The translations under genes were made by a program, and so were the position numbers. DNA of 64,000 bases from Notamacropus eugenii (taxonomy: Eukaryota; Chordata; Mammalia; Diprotodontia; Macropodidae): positions 67,347,427 through 67,411,426 of the forward strand of contig NC_092879.1 of assembly GCF_028372415.1 (NCBI RefSeq), written 5' to 3'. Numbering within the stretch: position 1 is the stretch's first letter; each line of letters starts with the position of its first letter. A model generated the notes under the pieces. The model made no database searches. It worked only from the letters and a program-made list of their open reading frames with translations, and was not told where the DNA came from. Shown here piece after piece: positions 21,422-32,312 of the stretch.

Positions 21422-22055
21422 GTAACCACCCAATTGCCTTATCAGGCAGAGGGACAGGACAGCAAAGGGCAACACTGTTTAGAATGCAAATTCATTTTCA
21501 ATGAATCCTCCTTCCCTAGAAGGGTGGGAGATTATGGCCAATGCCTATTTATAAAACAGTAAAAAGTAGAAAAGTGATTTCATAGAAAGTTAGGCAGGAA
21601 ACACAATTTAGCCAGATCATAACAAGAGTATTTAAGTATAAATCTGACAAATGGAAAACAACAGAAAAGATTTTCCCTACAAAATACTTTCTTCTTCAAT
21701 GACATTAGAGCCATCATATGTGGATTCTAACCTCACAGGGTCCCTGATGCACCATATGAAGCAAATGAAATGGTAGTGAAAAAAAAAAAAAAAGAAGAGA
21801 AATTAAACCAGACCAAGTATATAAAAAGGAAATCTGTCCTGGGGGGGTGGGGGGGAGGGTGAGACAATTTTCAGGCCCTAGTAAGTATAATAAAATAGCA
21901 ATAATTAATACAGGGATTAGTAGAAAAAGTTACATACCTATAAAGAGAGATAATAACAATACCATAAAGTTAGTGTCATTTGTTTTCAAATCATGGAAAT
22001 ACTGAATTTGAAAGACAATGATAATGATACTTTTTAAGGTAATGATAATTTATTG
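21422..22055. other. Spacer between inverted-repeat arms
   Basis: About 630 bp with an A14 run near 21,780 and G-rich runs near 21,841-21,858. No gene or repeat assigned. Confidence 0.5.
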
Positions 22056-22350
22056 CCTGAAATGCCTTCGGGGTTTATTCGGTCCCCTTATTGTGAAATT
22101 GTTTCACTTTTGGTTAAACTTTGGCAGGAAATGGTCATAGTCTGTATCAATGTCTCTTCCTGAATCCATCTCTCATTTCATTATCATTAAGGATAGGGAG
22201 CAGACCTGTGATTTCACCAGTTAGGGAAGTCCATGATGAGGAAATTCCCTTTCCCCGTAGGCATCAGAATGTTCTCTGCAACTTATTGTCTCAAAGAGTT
22301 GCCTAGACTAGAGCATTGAGAGGTTATGTGACTTGTCCAGGGTTACACAT
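22056..22350 (-). mobile_element. SINE plus unassigned tail; right arm of inverted repeat
   Basis: The reverse complement matches 21,138-21,421 at roughly three positions in four. The match includes the SINE part and the unassigned extension (CAGGAAATGGTCATAGTCTG, TCTCATTTCATTATCATTAA). Confidence 0.75.
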
Positions 22351-22439
22351 GCTAGGGATACACAGGGATATCCAATGATAATGATGACACAATATACCAA
22401 AATAACTGGGATGCAGCCAATGGAGTCCTCAAAAGCAGC

Positions 22440-22748
22440 ACTATAACTCTGAAAAAGTACATTAACAAAATTTCAACAAATTAACAATAAACTGAATATG
22501 CAAATTAAAGACTAGAAAATCAAATTATTCCAAAATAAGTAAAAAAAGTCTGACAATTAGAAGAGAAATAGATAAATCAGAAAATAAGAGGAATAGAAAT
22601 GATAAGTCTAAAAGCTGACTCTTTGAAATAAAACTAGTAATTTTTTTTACTTTATTTAATTTGATTAAAGGAAAAAGGGAAATAAGTCAAATTACCAAAT
22701 GATAAATGAACAAGGAGAAACTGTAATGAAGAGAAAAACTCATGGTTC
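22440..22748 (+). mobile_element. L1 ORF2 fragment
   Basis: A-rich DNA with AGAAATGATAAGTCTAAAAG, then AAAAGGGAAATAAGTCAAAT, resembles marsupial L1 ORF2 upstream of the RT domain. No frame is intact. Confidence 0.5.
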
Positions 22749-23269
22749 TTCTGACCTTCTAAAACTCATACATACATAACCTGATCAATTTCAAAGCTCA
22801 TTCGCCTGATAGGAAAGAATAAGTACAAAAGAAACAGGAATGACAAGCTCAGAGAAATATGGTGGCTATTGGGTAAATATACCTTGCTGCTGTCCCTCCC
22901 TTTGCCCAGTGGCTCACAGGCACCTTCCTCATTAGAAAGCTGAGAGATCATCAGTTTGAACCCTTTGTATGCACACACAGGTCTACTGCAGCCCCTACAG
23001 AATCAACTCTCTTTTGGCTCCAACAAACAAGAAGACTACATAAGAAACTTACTTAAAAGGTCAGACAGCATGAATTCAAATCAGTTTTCTGATTGTAGAT
23101 TTAGGATTCTTTCCATTATACACATGTGAAAACTGTAAGGTTGACTGAACGCAAAAAAGGGATTTCAAAAGACGTACTGTCTTTCCTTCACCTGCCTTCA
23201 GTCTTTTGGTGCCAGGATCGACACTATCATTCGTGAGCAGAGGGGAAAAGGAACCAGAGCTATGACTTC
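22749..23269. other. Unassigned interval, no gene seen
   Basis: No element identified. A 70-codon minus frame at 22,766-22,978 and the first part of a 123-codon minus frame (23,076-23,447) fall here. Neither has a protein signature. Confidence 0.4.
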
Positions 23270-23446
23270 CTTGATAAAAGGAACTCCCAGTGAGGAAACT
23301 TCCTTTGCCAATGCAGGTTGGTAACTGCTCTGCAATCACAGAGAGGCTATGTGCCTTGCCCAGGGTCATACAGCCAGTATCTGTGAGAGGCAGGACTTGA
23401 ACCCACCTCTGCCTTGCTCCAAGACCAGCTCCCCAGGCACCACGCA
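23270..23446 (-). mobile_element. CORE-SINE, 'CAACTCT' tail family
   Basis: AACTCCCAGTGAGGAAACTT, CAATGCAGGTTGGTAACTGC, then CAGGGTCATACAGCCAGTAT. Same family as 18.7, 21.1 and 38.9 kb. Confidence 0.7.
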
Positions 23447-24357
23447 ACTCTAAATGTGTCGATAGGGCCGAACAGATGTCTAACTATAACATAACAACTT
23501 GTAGCTTATACCATAACAAGAGAAGGTGATGGCACTCAGTAAAGCAGAAGTACAGCGCGGAGGTCAAGTTCTGCAGAAACAGCTTGTGCCTCACACACAA
23601 GGAGAACTAAATTTGCTTGGTTATCTCCCTCCCCCCATCATTCCATCCCACTCTCCCAGATCTCAAATAAGCAGAGGTTATTTTAATGACTCATTTAATT
23701 TCCTACCCATCTGAAGCAAACAGAGACTTTAACAGGAGGATAACCTGCCTTTTGACACGAGAATAAAAGTCCCTTTCAAACCTCCTGCTGCTTCTATTCC
23801 AGGCTCTAACAACCTGAGGAACGAGAAGGCCCTGGCACTTTAGGGATCTGATTTGGGACAGTTAAAGAGTAAGCTTTCAACTAGGAAGCAAAGCTTGAGT
23901 TTTCTTGATGTTCAAACCAAATTACCACAAAGACCATCCCCTACAGGGGGAGAGGGGGCTCATTTCTATGGGAACTGAATGCAGGAGGAAAAAACCTGTT
24001 CACTTCTGAACAGATACCTCCCCTCCCTGCACGCCTGCTATAATCACATTGTCACTCAGAGAACACCCGCCAGTCAGCCTTTTCATGTGACTTCGGAACA
24101 ATTTCTCCCCTTGGTGCATTTTCTTTTTCTCCAGCATGTCATTAATACCTTTCACAGGGGTGATGGTGAGAGTGGGCAGACAAGCAGACTTCCAGAAATT
24201 ATAGTCCTTGAGCACCAGTCCAAATCAGTGAAGTTTTTCCATCCCAATGTACCAACGTGGTTTTGTTCCTACACGCTTTACTACCCTTATCTAGGTTACA
24301 GCTATTTTAGGGATTTCTAGGGGGTACTTTGACCTTTGCTTTAGCGGTGAAAAACCT
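23447..24357. other. Repeat-poor block, possible regulatory DNA
   Basis: About 0.9 kb with no recognisable transposon, more balanced composition than its surroundings and a few CpGs. A 113-codon frame (23,979-24,320) shows no known domain, no favourable start context and no splice framework, so I do not call a gene. Lack of repeat insertion in a repeat-dense region is compatible with constraint, but that is inference. Confidence 0.45.
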
Positions 24358-24414
24358 GTGTGTAGCAAAAGGCCTGACATAGAGCAGGCGTTTAATAAGT
24401 ACTTGTTGATTCAT
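24358..24414 (+). mobile_element. L2 3' end
   Basis: GCCTGACATAGAGCAGGCGT, then TTAATAAGTACTTGTTGATT. Confidence 0.75.
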
Positions 24415-24446
24415 AGAACTGAAAGGGGCTTTAGAGATCATTTAGA

Positions 24447-24612
24447 ACAGGGTTTCCTAACCTAGGGTCCATGAACTTGTTTTTAAAATACTTTGATCAC
24501 TGTGTTCCGATATAATTGGTTTCCTTTAATATGCTACATATTTTATTTTCTTCATTGAAAGACATGATTCTGAGAAAGGGCTCCATAGGCCTCAGGAAAG
24601 AGTACTGTGGGA
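24447..24612 (+). mobile_element. hAT-like MITE, copy A
   Basis: It starts CAGGGTTTCCTAACCTAGGG, a decayed hAT-type TIR. The middle block ATATAATTGGTTTCCTTT with TATTTTATTTTCTTCATT matches the copy at 25,052-25,246 in the same orientation. The right TIR is lost. A short THER1 scrap (24,412-24,446) lies before it. Confidence 0.65.
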
Positions 24613-24840
24613 TGAAGATACATGGTAAGGAGGGCATGGCTCCTGATCCAGCAGAGGAGCCTGAAGAGTAGCAGTCATTCAGGTAAAAGAACGAGTGGCG
24701 CAATGCCTCTCTGGCGAGAGAGAGTATCCAGAAAGAAAGGACAGCCAACAGTTTCCAAAGCTACAGAGAGGTCCAGAATGATAAGGTCTGAGGAAGGACA
24801 CTGGATTTAAACAATAAGGGACCGCTGCTAATGGCAGAAT
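24613..24840. other. Short unassigned stretch
   Basis: The wording (CAGAGAGGTCCAGAATGATA) resembles the complement of L2 ORF2, so it may be a minus-strand L2 scrap. Confidence 0.4.
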
Positions 24841-24978
24841 GGTAATAACAGCAACTAACATTTATATAGTCCCTACTATGCGTCAGGGACTGTGGAAGTA
24901 TTTGCAGTTATTATCTCTTTTCATCCTCATGGCAACCTTGGGAGGTAGGTGCTATCCCCATTATCCCCATTTTCAGGA
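24841..24978 (-). mobile_element. MIR SINE, 3' part
   Basis: ACAGCAACTAACATTTATAT, then CCTACTATGCGTCAGGGACT and CAACCTTGGGAGGTAGGTGC. The core is missing. Confidence 0.85.
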
Positions 24979-25051
24979 GTTTTCCTTCAATATGATTCAA
25001 GGGAGCATATTCTTGGAACATACTGGAAAAAATATAATATTATTAGTCTAT

Positions 25052-25246
25052 CTCAAAGGTTCTTAGTCTAAGGTTCATGAACTTTAAGAAGAAGTGATAT
25101 AACTATTTAAATATAATTGATTTCCTTTGTAATCCTATATATTTTATTTTATGCATTTAAAAACATTTCTCTGGAAAGAGGTCCGTAGGCTTCACCCTAC
25201 TGCCCAGGGGGTGCAGGACACCAAAAAAAAGGTCTCTTTAACAGAA
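25052..25246 (+). mobile_element. hAT-like MITE, copy B
   Basis: Left end AAAGGTTCTTAGTCTAAGG, middle ATATAATTGATTTCCTTTGT with TATTTTATTTTATGCATTT, right end AAAAAGGTCTCTTTAACAG, a decayed complement of the left TIR. About 195 bp, non-autonomous. Confidence 0.65.
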
Positions 25247-26104
25247 GGGGGAGAAGCTGAGTTTGTCCCATTCATTTTTAATTTATGAATCCCTGATGCA
25301 AGCTGTATTTGAGTCTCATTTGTCATTTTTAGTGTTTTGTTTTTTTCTAATTCCCACAATCTGTAAGATGGTCATCCTCTTCCCACATCATAAGCAATTA
25401 ATTCTAAAAAAGAAACTATGCAATAACCGAAAACTTTTCACCACATTTAACCATCTGCAGAGAAAAATGCAGATTAAAGGCTTTGCTAGTACTTATAAAG
25501 TAGAGCATTATCAATAGAAAAAACAAAAGACATTTTCCATGAAAACCCACTAAGCAGTTATACTTTTCTGAAGGGCTGGAGTAACATACTTTAAGTGGAA
25601 AAATTAATGAAAAAACACTATAAAGAGGTAATGTCATAATTTATCATCATTTTCATTCAATAAGTCATTAGTGGTGACTCAGAAAACTCTGCTAAGCCAG
25701 TTTCAACAAACTTAGCGAAACCATTTTGGAAAATTCAAAGGGTAAAAAACAAGGATTTTCAGAAACTTTTATTAGAATAAAGCTGCTATGAAATGGGCTA
25801 TCCACATCATTCCATTTTAAGCACACATTTCTTAACTGTATCATGAAAGCTTCTGCCTTTTATATATGTGTAACTAGAGGTAATCTTAATGTTCTGAGAG
25901 GTGTGGGCTGAAGGGAGGGGACCTTTGAAAAGCCAGGCATAACTAGAGCGGGGTAACCAGGGCTTTGTTCCGGGGTGCTAACATACAGGGGGCATGCTAC
26001 CTCCATGCTCTAGAGGTCTGTTCCTTGCAGTGGTGCATTGATCCACACTATAGAGTATAACTTTACCAATCTTAGGTTGCTATCCCACAGGCCCTTCCCT
26101 CAGG
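25247..26104. other. Repeat-poor AT-rich interval, no gene seen
   Basis: No element recognised. Frames of 84 and 73 codons overlap on opposite strands near 25.3-25.6 kb and look like chance. Confidence 0.4.
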
Positions 26105-26273
26105 GCTTGCTTCTAATTCAGCAGGTGATGGACTCCCCCTTGTTGGAGGTCTTCAATTGCTTGTTGACTATTTATTGGGTATGTTATAATGGAGTTTTCT
26201 TTTATGTATAGGTTGAACTATATGACCACGGAGGTTGCTTTCAGCTCACAAGTTCTGTAATTTGTGATTCCGT
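26105..26273 (+). mobile_element. L3/CR1 3' end
   Basis: CTTGTTGGAGGTCTTCAATT, then AGGTTGAACTATATGACCAC and a CACAAGTTCTGTAATTTGTG end. Confidence 0.65.
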
Positions 26274-26959
26274 TTAATCTCTATGCTTAGGGTGACAGCC
26301 CACCCTCTATCCCAAGACAATCCAGTACTGGACTACCTTCTGCACCACTGCTATCAATACCTTCCACCGCCCCTCCCCTTCAATACTCAAATATTTTCAC
26401 TTCAGCTAAAAAAAATCCCAGCTACAGCTTTGCTAAAAGACTAAACTTTGATTTGAATTATAGGCTGACTCAGTTTACTTAAATTCTAACTAGCCCTCCT
26501 CTTTTCTGGTGTTTATATCTCCATTCAGAGACAAAGTTCACCTTTATCTGGAACTCCCTGGAATCCCACACCACCTTCACTGGGTGAAGTGACCTTCTCT
26601 AGGCCAATCTCATTACTCTCAACAGATGTACTAGAAGTGCTTTGAACTTGGGAAGGGAAGAAGCCCAGAACTGAGTATGTTTGCCTTACACTAGGGCCTT
26701 CATGCATCCTTCTCTGCCAGCCAGCTGTTTAAATCTCGGTTCTATCAACAAATGCTGTAACTGAGCAATCCCCTGGCTATGGTGATGTACTTTTGCCACC
26801 TTGTGGAAGGAAAATGAGCTGATAGTATTTTCCTAAGCTGCTCATATTTCATCACTGAGCTAGGGAGATTTCCATATAAACACCACAGAGAATCCAAATG
26901 ACAAGGGCACATCAGATGTGGAATCAAGAGAGTCACTGACCTGTTTGCCTCTGTGTGAT
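26274..26959. other. Repeat-poor interval, no gene seen
   Basis: Nothing assigned. Minus frames of 60 and 76 codons have no signature. Confidence 0.4.
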
Positions 26960-27003
26960 GGGGCCATCCTTGCATAGAGTGCTCAATAAATGTTTGCAGT
27001 GAT
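26960..27003 (+). mobile_element. L2 tail scrap
   Basis: AGAGTGCTCAATAAATGTTT only. Confidence 0.5.
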
Positions 27004-27091
27004 GTTGCCCCATTTTATATGTTAGGATCTTGAGACACAGGCTGCATATGCAGAGATAGGCCCCTGACTCCACAGATGAGGCTGAAGGAAA

Positions 27092-27288
27092 GGATCATAA
27101 ATCTAGAGCTTGAAAGGACCTCTGAAGGTCATCTAGCACAACAAACTTGCTCATTTTACAGTTAATGGGGCTAAGTCCAAATGACCCGCCCTGAGGTACA
27201 CGGGTATTAAGTGATACAGTTGGGATTCAAAACAGGCCCTTCTAACTCCAAATCTAACACGCTTTCCCATTCACCCCAAATAGTAAAT
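27092..27288 (-). mobile_element. THER1-like SINE
   Basis: GGATCATAAATCTAGAGCTT, then TGAAAGGACCTCTGAAGGTC, and a head end near CCCATTCACC. Confidence 0.85.
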
Positions 27289-27299
27289 AAGGACAGCAA

Positions 27300-27508
27300 C
27301 AACAGAAAACATTTACATTTGCAAAGCAATTCCTATATGGCAACCCTGGGAAGCAGGTATGATGAGGGATTATGATCTCCATTTTCTAGATTAGGAAATT
27401 GAAACTGAGAAAAGTTAAGAGCCTTGACCATAGCCACATAACTGCTAAGTATCTAAGTTAAGATTGTAATCCAAGGTTTCTTGATTCCAGTATTCCAGAT
27501 GAGACCAC
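27300..27508 (-). mobile_element. MIR SINE
   Basis: ATTTACATTTGCAAAGCAAT, then TAGGAAATTGAAACTGAGAA and CATAGCCACATAACTGCTAA. Confidence 0.78.
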
Positions 27509-27934
27509 TTGAGTATGCGGACAATCACCAAGAGGTGGAGTGAGACCTCCCAAGGTCAGTTAGTCCATTGCAGAGCTCATGTCAGAAGCTAGATCTCCTT
27601 ACTTTCACTCCATTACACTTTCCATTAACCTGCCTAATGGAGTGGTGGGAAAAGAACAGCTTTGTGAACATGAAGGATTCATTACAAAAATGACTCAAAT
27701 TCTGGGTGAAATAAAGTGATGTCAGGATATGTAACACTGTAATCGTGTTCAATCTGGGGAGAGTAGATGATTGGCGGGGCAACAGGACAACTCTATTCCT
27801 CCTCTCTTTGGGTAGACTTCACCTGATTCATTCTGAACATGCAAATGTGGGAATCATACACTTGAATCCCTGTGTGGTCACATGCTCGCCTGACAATCTG
27901 AGAGCTCCTTCTTCCAACCTTAATATTATTTACA
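27509..27934. other. Unassigned interval, no gene seen
   Basis: No element recognised upstream of the L1/HAL1 3' end. Confidence 0.4.
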
Positions 27935-27975
27935 GGATTTTTTTTAATATTGTACTTATTTATTTATTTTAGATT

Positions 27976-28720
27976 TCAACATTCATTTCCACAAAATTTT
28001 GAGTTCCAATTTTTCTCCCCATCTCTCCCCTCCCCCCACCCCATAACATCTTGCATTCTGATCACCCCTTCCCTCAATGTACCCTCCCTTCTATCACACC
28101 CCACCCTTCCCTTATCCCCATCTTCTCTCTTTTCTTGTAGGGCAAGATAAATTTCTATACCCCATTACCTGTGTTTCTTATTTCCCGGTTATATGCACTA
28201 ATAATTCTCAACATTCATTTCTAATACTTTGAATTCCAACTTCTCTCCCTCCCTACCCATCCCCACTGAGAAGGCAGGCAATTCAATACAGGCTATATAT
28301 GTGTCATTTCACAAAAGACTTCCATAATAATCATGTTGTGTAATACTAATTATATTGTCCTCTATCCTACCCTGTCCCCCCCTTTTTTTATTTTCTCATT
28401 TGACCTTGTCCCTTCCCAAAAGTGTTTACTTCTAATTACTCCCTTCTCCCATTTGCCCTCCCTTCTATCATCGCCCTCACCCCACTTGTCCTCTCCTCCC
28501 CTACTTTCCTGTAGTGTAAAATAGATTTTCATACCAAATTTAGTGAGCATGTTATTCCCTCCTTAAACCATATGTGAAGAAGGTAAGCTTCACATTTCCC
28601 CCTTCACCTTCTCCCTTTTCTCCTCCATTGAACAAGATTTTTCTTATCTCTTTTATAAGTTATAGCCTGCCCCATTTCATTTCTCCCTTTCTCCTCCCAG
28701 TATTTTCCTCCTTCACCCCT
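27976..28720. repeat. Pyrimidine-rich tract with internal duplication
   Basis: Within the element's 3' region the plus strand is strongly C/T-rich. Two blocks are repeated: AACATTCATTTC at 27,977 and 28,210, and CCCTCCCTTCTATCA at about 28,083 and 28,458. Each repeat is followed by similar CCC-rich DNA and a CTGTAG/TTGTAG word. This indicates a tandem duplication inside the 3' region. Confidence 0.7.
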
Positions 28721-28973
28721 TAATTTTGTTTTATGGATATCATCTCTTCTGATTCAACTCAACCTGTACTCTCTATCTATATGCATGTGTGTGCGTGTGT
28801 GTGTATATAATTCCTCCACCTACCCAAATACTGAGAAGAGTCTCAAGAGTTACAGATATCATCTTTCTATGTAGGAATGTAAACAGTTCAGCTTTATAAA
28901 GCCTTTTATGATTTCTCTTTCCTTTTTACCTTTTCATGCTTCTCTTGATTCTTGTGTTTGAAAGTCAAATTTT

Positions 28974-29810
28974 CTATACAGTTTTGGTGTTTTCATCATA
29001 AATCCTTGAAAGGTCCTCTATATCCTTGAATGACCATTTATTCTCTTGAAGTATTATACTCAGTTTTGCTGGGTAGGTGATTCTTGGTTTTAATCCCAGT
29101 TCCTTTGACTTCTGGAATATCCTATTCCAAGCCCTTCAATCCCTTAACGTAGAAGCTGCCAGATCCTGTGTTATCCTGGTTGTATTTCCATGATACTTGA
29201 ATTGTTTCTTTCTAGTTGCTTGCAATATTTTCTCCTTGATCTGGGAACTCTGAAATTTGGCCACAATATTCCTAGAAGTTTCTCTTTTCGGGTCTCTTTC
29301 AGGGGGTGATTGGTGGATTCTTTCAATATTTATTTTGCCTTCTGGTTCTAGAATATCAGGGCAGTTTTCCTTGTTAATTTCATGGAAGGTAATCTCTAGG
29401 CTCTTTTTTTGATCATGGCTTTCAGGCAGTCCCATAATTTTTAAATTGTCTCTCCTGGATCTGTTTTCTGGGTCAGCTGTTTTTCCAATGAGATGTTTCA
29501 CATTATCTTCTTTTTTTTCATTCTTTTGGTTTTGTTTTCTAACTTCTTGGTTTATCTCATAGTCATTAGCTTCCCTGAACTCACTTCTCTCTTTTGAAGA
29601 ACTATTTTGTTCAGTGAGCTTTTGAACCTTCTTTTCCATTTGGCTAATTCTGCTTTTTAAAGCCTCCTTCTCCTCATTAGCTTTTTGGACCTCTTTTTCC
29701 AATTGAGTTAGCCTGTTTTTAAAGGTCTTATTTTCCTCAGCATTCTTTTGGTTCTCCTTTAGCAAGCCGCTAACTCGCTTTTCAAGCCCTTCTATTGCTT
29801 GAGCCCAGTT
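28974..29810 (-). pseudogene. L1 ORF1p (RNA-binding protein) pseudogene
   Basis: L1 ORF1p is a trimeric nucleic-acid chaperone that coats L1 RNA in the cytoplasm. The open frame begins after a TGA at 29,811-29,813. An N-terminal heptad-rich coiled coil (TQLEKEVQKANEEKEALK region) leads into the RRM start SRRDNLKIMGLPE. The C-terminal domain has KFQSSQIKEKILQATRKK near residues 170-187 of the open part. A TGA at 29,136-29,138 (context LRD-stop-RAW, consistent with CGA to TGA decay) cuts the last 53 codons, which stay in frame to a TAG at 28,974-28,976. The first 'start' in the open part is TTG, so the true start is lost. Not expected to make full-length protein. Confidence 0.85.
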
Positions 29811-30560
29811 TCAGTTCCCTGTGGAGGCACTGGAGGCAGGGTCCTTGACTTCCTGTGACAGTATGCCTTTTTCTTCCTCATCCAAAAGGATGGGAGGAGA
29901 CACCTGTTCACCAAGAAAGCAACCTTCTATGGTCTTATTTTTTTCCCTCTTTTGGGCATTTTTCCAGCCAGTTACTTGACTTCTGAATCCTTTGCCAATA
30001 GGAGGGTCCTAGTGCTCCTCCTTCTCTCAGTAATGGTACTCAGCTCAAGGCTGAGGCTCAGATCAGCTGCTCACTTCTGCCAGAGGCTTTAAGCTTAGCT
30101 GTCTGGACAATGGACCCAGGCTGTTTCCACATAGCCTCCTGCTGCCCACTGCTGCAGCTGCCTGGAGCCAGTGCTGGGGGAACCCCATTCCCCTGTCTCC
30201 CAGCTGGGAAAGCCCTCCCACATTGATCTTTCGAGTTTTCTTTGTTGCTTGTGGGTTGAGGGATCTGGGAACCTCCCTGCTGGGAATTCTGCCCCTGAGG
30301 TCTGTTCAGGTCCTGTTCCTCCCAGGGCCACATGACTTTGGCTGGGCTGGGCTCTGCTCCACTCAGCATCCTGTGAGATAGACCTTTCCTGTCAGCCTTC
30401 CAGGTTACCTTTGGCTGGAAACTTCTTTCACTCTATTGTTCCATGGCTTCTGCTGCTCTATAATTTGTTGAGAGTCATTTTCATAGGTATTTTGTGGGCT
30501 GTGGGGAAAGCACTAGAGTATATGTGTCTTTCTGCTCCTCCATCTTGGCTCTGCTCTCAG

Positions 30561-31174
30561 AATCTTTTGTTTATGAAGGGATGCCTTATGGAGAGAAGTG
30601 TAAAGGCGTCTCTCCATTACCTGCTGCAACATCACCACCTCCAAGGGAGCCATTGCCAAGAAGGCACCTCTATGACCATTCCATACTGACCAGGAGTCAC
30701 AGAACCCACTGCTTTGTTTGCTTTCCAAACCAATATCTGGGTTTGACTCTAACATAGGTGGTATTTCAGAAAATAACTTTTAAAGTTGTATTTGACCAAA
30801 AATTTTCTTTTCCTTGCATGAAAGCTGCCACACCTCAAAACAAAGCTATGACAATAATAGATTTTCCTTAGTGAAATTATTGTTGAAAATGAAAGATCAT
30901 TTAGGGTAAACCTTCATTTACCACTTTTCAAGTAGTATTTCTCACACTCAAAAAGCCCTAATTGAAATCAATTATATTTTAAAGCTAAGACTTTATAATT
31001 TGGCTCATTTTATTCAAGAAGTGACAATTCATACAGCATCAATGGAGAGGTTAAAGTATGTTAAAGTATGAAATCGTAAAGATTCATAGAAGAGTTCAGT
31101 GCAATACTGAAGGAAAAAAGAGCCAAAACTAGGTTGTTTAGGCTTCTCACTAACAGCAAAGAGGATGTAGTACT
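30561..31174. other. Unassigned interval upstream of the L1/HAL1 copy
   Basis: No element or exon recognised. Frames of 80-92 codons at 30.4-30.8 kb overlap one another on both strands and extend from the L1 leader. Confidence 0.4.
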
Positions 31175-31380
31175 AGAAAAAGTGTGCCAGTCTTGGAATC
31201 AGGAGAGGCATGAATTTGAATCTCATCAGCATCACTTGACCTTGGAGTCAGGGGACCTAGGCACCAATCCAAACTCTGCTATTTACTACCTCAAACTGGC
31301 AAATTCATCTCTCTGGGCCTTCATTTTCTCAGCTAGACTAGATGACATCTGATGTTCCTTCCAGCACTAAATCTGGGAAG
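31175..31380 (+). mobile_element. THER1-like SINE
   Basis: TGGAATCAGGAGAGGCATGA, then AGCTAGACTAGATGACATCT with TTCCTTCCAGCACTAAATCT. A second internal GGAGTCAGGGGACC-type block suggests two heads fused or nested. Confidence 0.8.
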
Positions 31381-31579
31381 ATGAAACATACAAGGAATCT
31401 AACTTCTCTAAGCCTCGTGATGATCTATGTCATAGATGAGATACGTTACACAGAGCTGGAGGGAGCTCCCACACCCACATCACCTAAATCCTAAAGTTGT
31501 GGAGGATCAAAGGAGATTATGGAGATGAGGTACTTGGCAAACCTTAAGCTGTAAATGTCAGCTAGTATTGAAGAAATAC

Positions 31580-32312
31580 CAATTGATTCAAGCAAGATTT
31601 ATTGATTGCCTGCTTCACATAAGGTCTGGACTAGACCCTGAAAAAGATAGAAATGAGATACCATCCTTGTTGTAAAGAAGCATATATTTTAGCAGGAGAG
31701 ATGAGACATATACCGGGACTGCTTAGATAAAAATTAAACTATGAGAAGTGCCTAAAAGCAATAAAAATAGTTCAAATGTCCCATGATAAAGAGAAAGAAC
31801 TGGGGGCTCAGTGAATGAGAGAAGGCTTCATGAACAAAGTGGCACTTAAACTGGACCCACCAAGACAGGTAGGTTTTTCATTAAGCATTCATTAGACATA
31901 GTATAGGGGACACAGAGAGGATGAGAAAAGGCTCAGAGGTGAGAACCAAGAAGACATGCCTAGGAAACAAAAACTGTTTGGTTTGGCCAGTGCATAGACA
32001 GTAGGTAAAGGGGTGAGCTGGGTGGTAAAGGGTGAGATATGTTGGGAAGACATAGTAGGGGACATGGTAAGAAAAGTGAACTCTCATTTGGTAGGCAATG
32101 GGTAGATATTGAATGTTTCTGAGTAGTAGCATGACCTAAATAGGTTCATTATTCAGAAAGATGAATCTGGCCATGCTGTATAGGATGTAGTGGAGCAGGT
32201 AGGGGAGAGAGAAAAAGATAAAAGGCCAGAAGGCTAGTGCAATAACCCAGAAAGACATAACAAGAACCTAGACTAGGGGGCTGATGTTGACAAGGCAAAG
32301 GAGGGGAAAAAC
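31580..32312 (-). mobile_element. L2 LINE, long 3' fragment
   Basis: From GATTTATTGATTGCCTGCTT through GCACTTAAACTGGACCCACC and ATGAATCTGGCCATGCTGTA to GCTAGTGCAATAACCCAGAA, in the order of the L2 complement. An 83-codon minus frame is remnant coding DNA. Confidence 0.75.

Larger units (their letters stand above)
27935..30560 (-). mobile_element. L1/HAL1-type element: ORF1 but no ORF2
   Basis: Read on the minus strand, the element starts near GAGAGCAGAGCCAAGATGGA (about 30,555), continues through a GC-richer leader (30,560-29,815) and an L1 ORF1 frame (29,810-28,974). It then has a purine-rich 3' region ending with AACTCAAAATTTTGTGGAAA and a TAAATAAATA tail at about 27,940. No ORF2 (endonuclease/RT) lies between ORF1 and the 3' end. 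That organisation is typical of HAL1, an ORF1-only L1 derivative. A normal L1 with ORF2 deleted is the alternative. It is the least decayed element in the window. Confidence 0.78.

Noticed and set aside
23076..23447. 123-codon minus-strand open frame
   Set aside because: Its first third is an inverted SINE (23,270-23,446). No domain, no start context or splice framework.
23979..24320. 113-codon plus-strand open frame
   Set aside because: No recognisable domain. It lies in a block where frames on the other strand are also open; kept only as part of a possible regulatory block.
29136..29765. 209-codon L1 ORF1 as an intact gene
   Set aside because: The first codon is TTG, a stop precedes the coiled coil and the C-terminal domain is cut by TGA.
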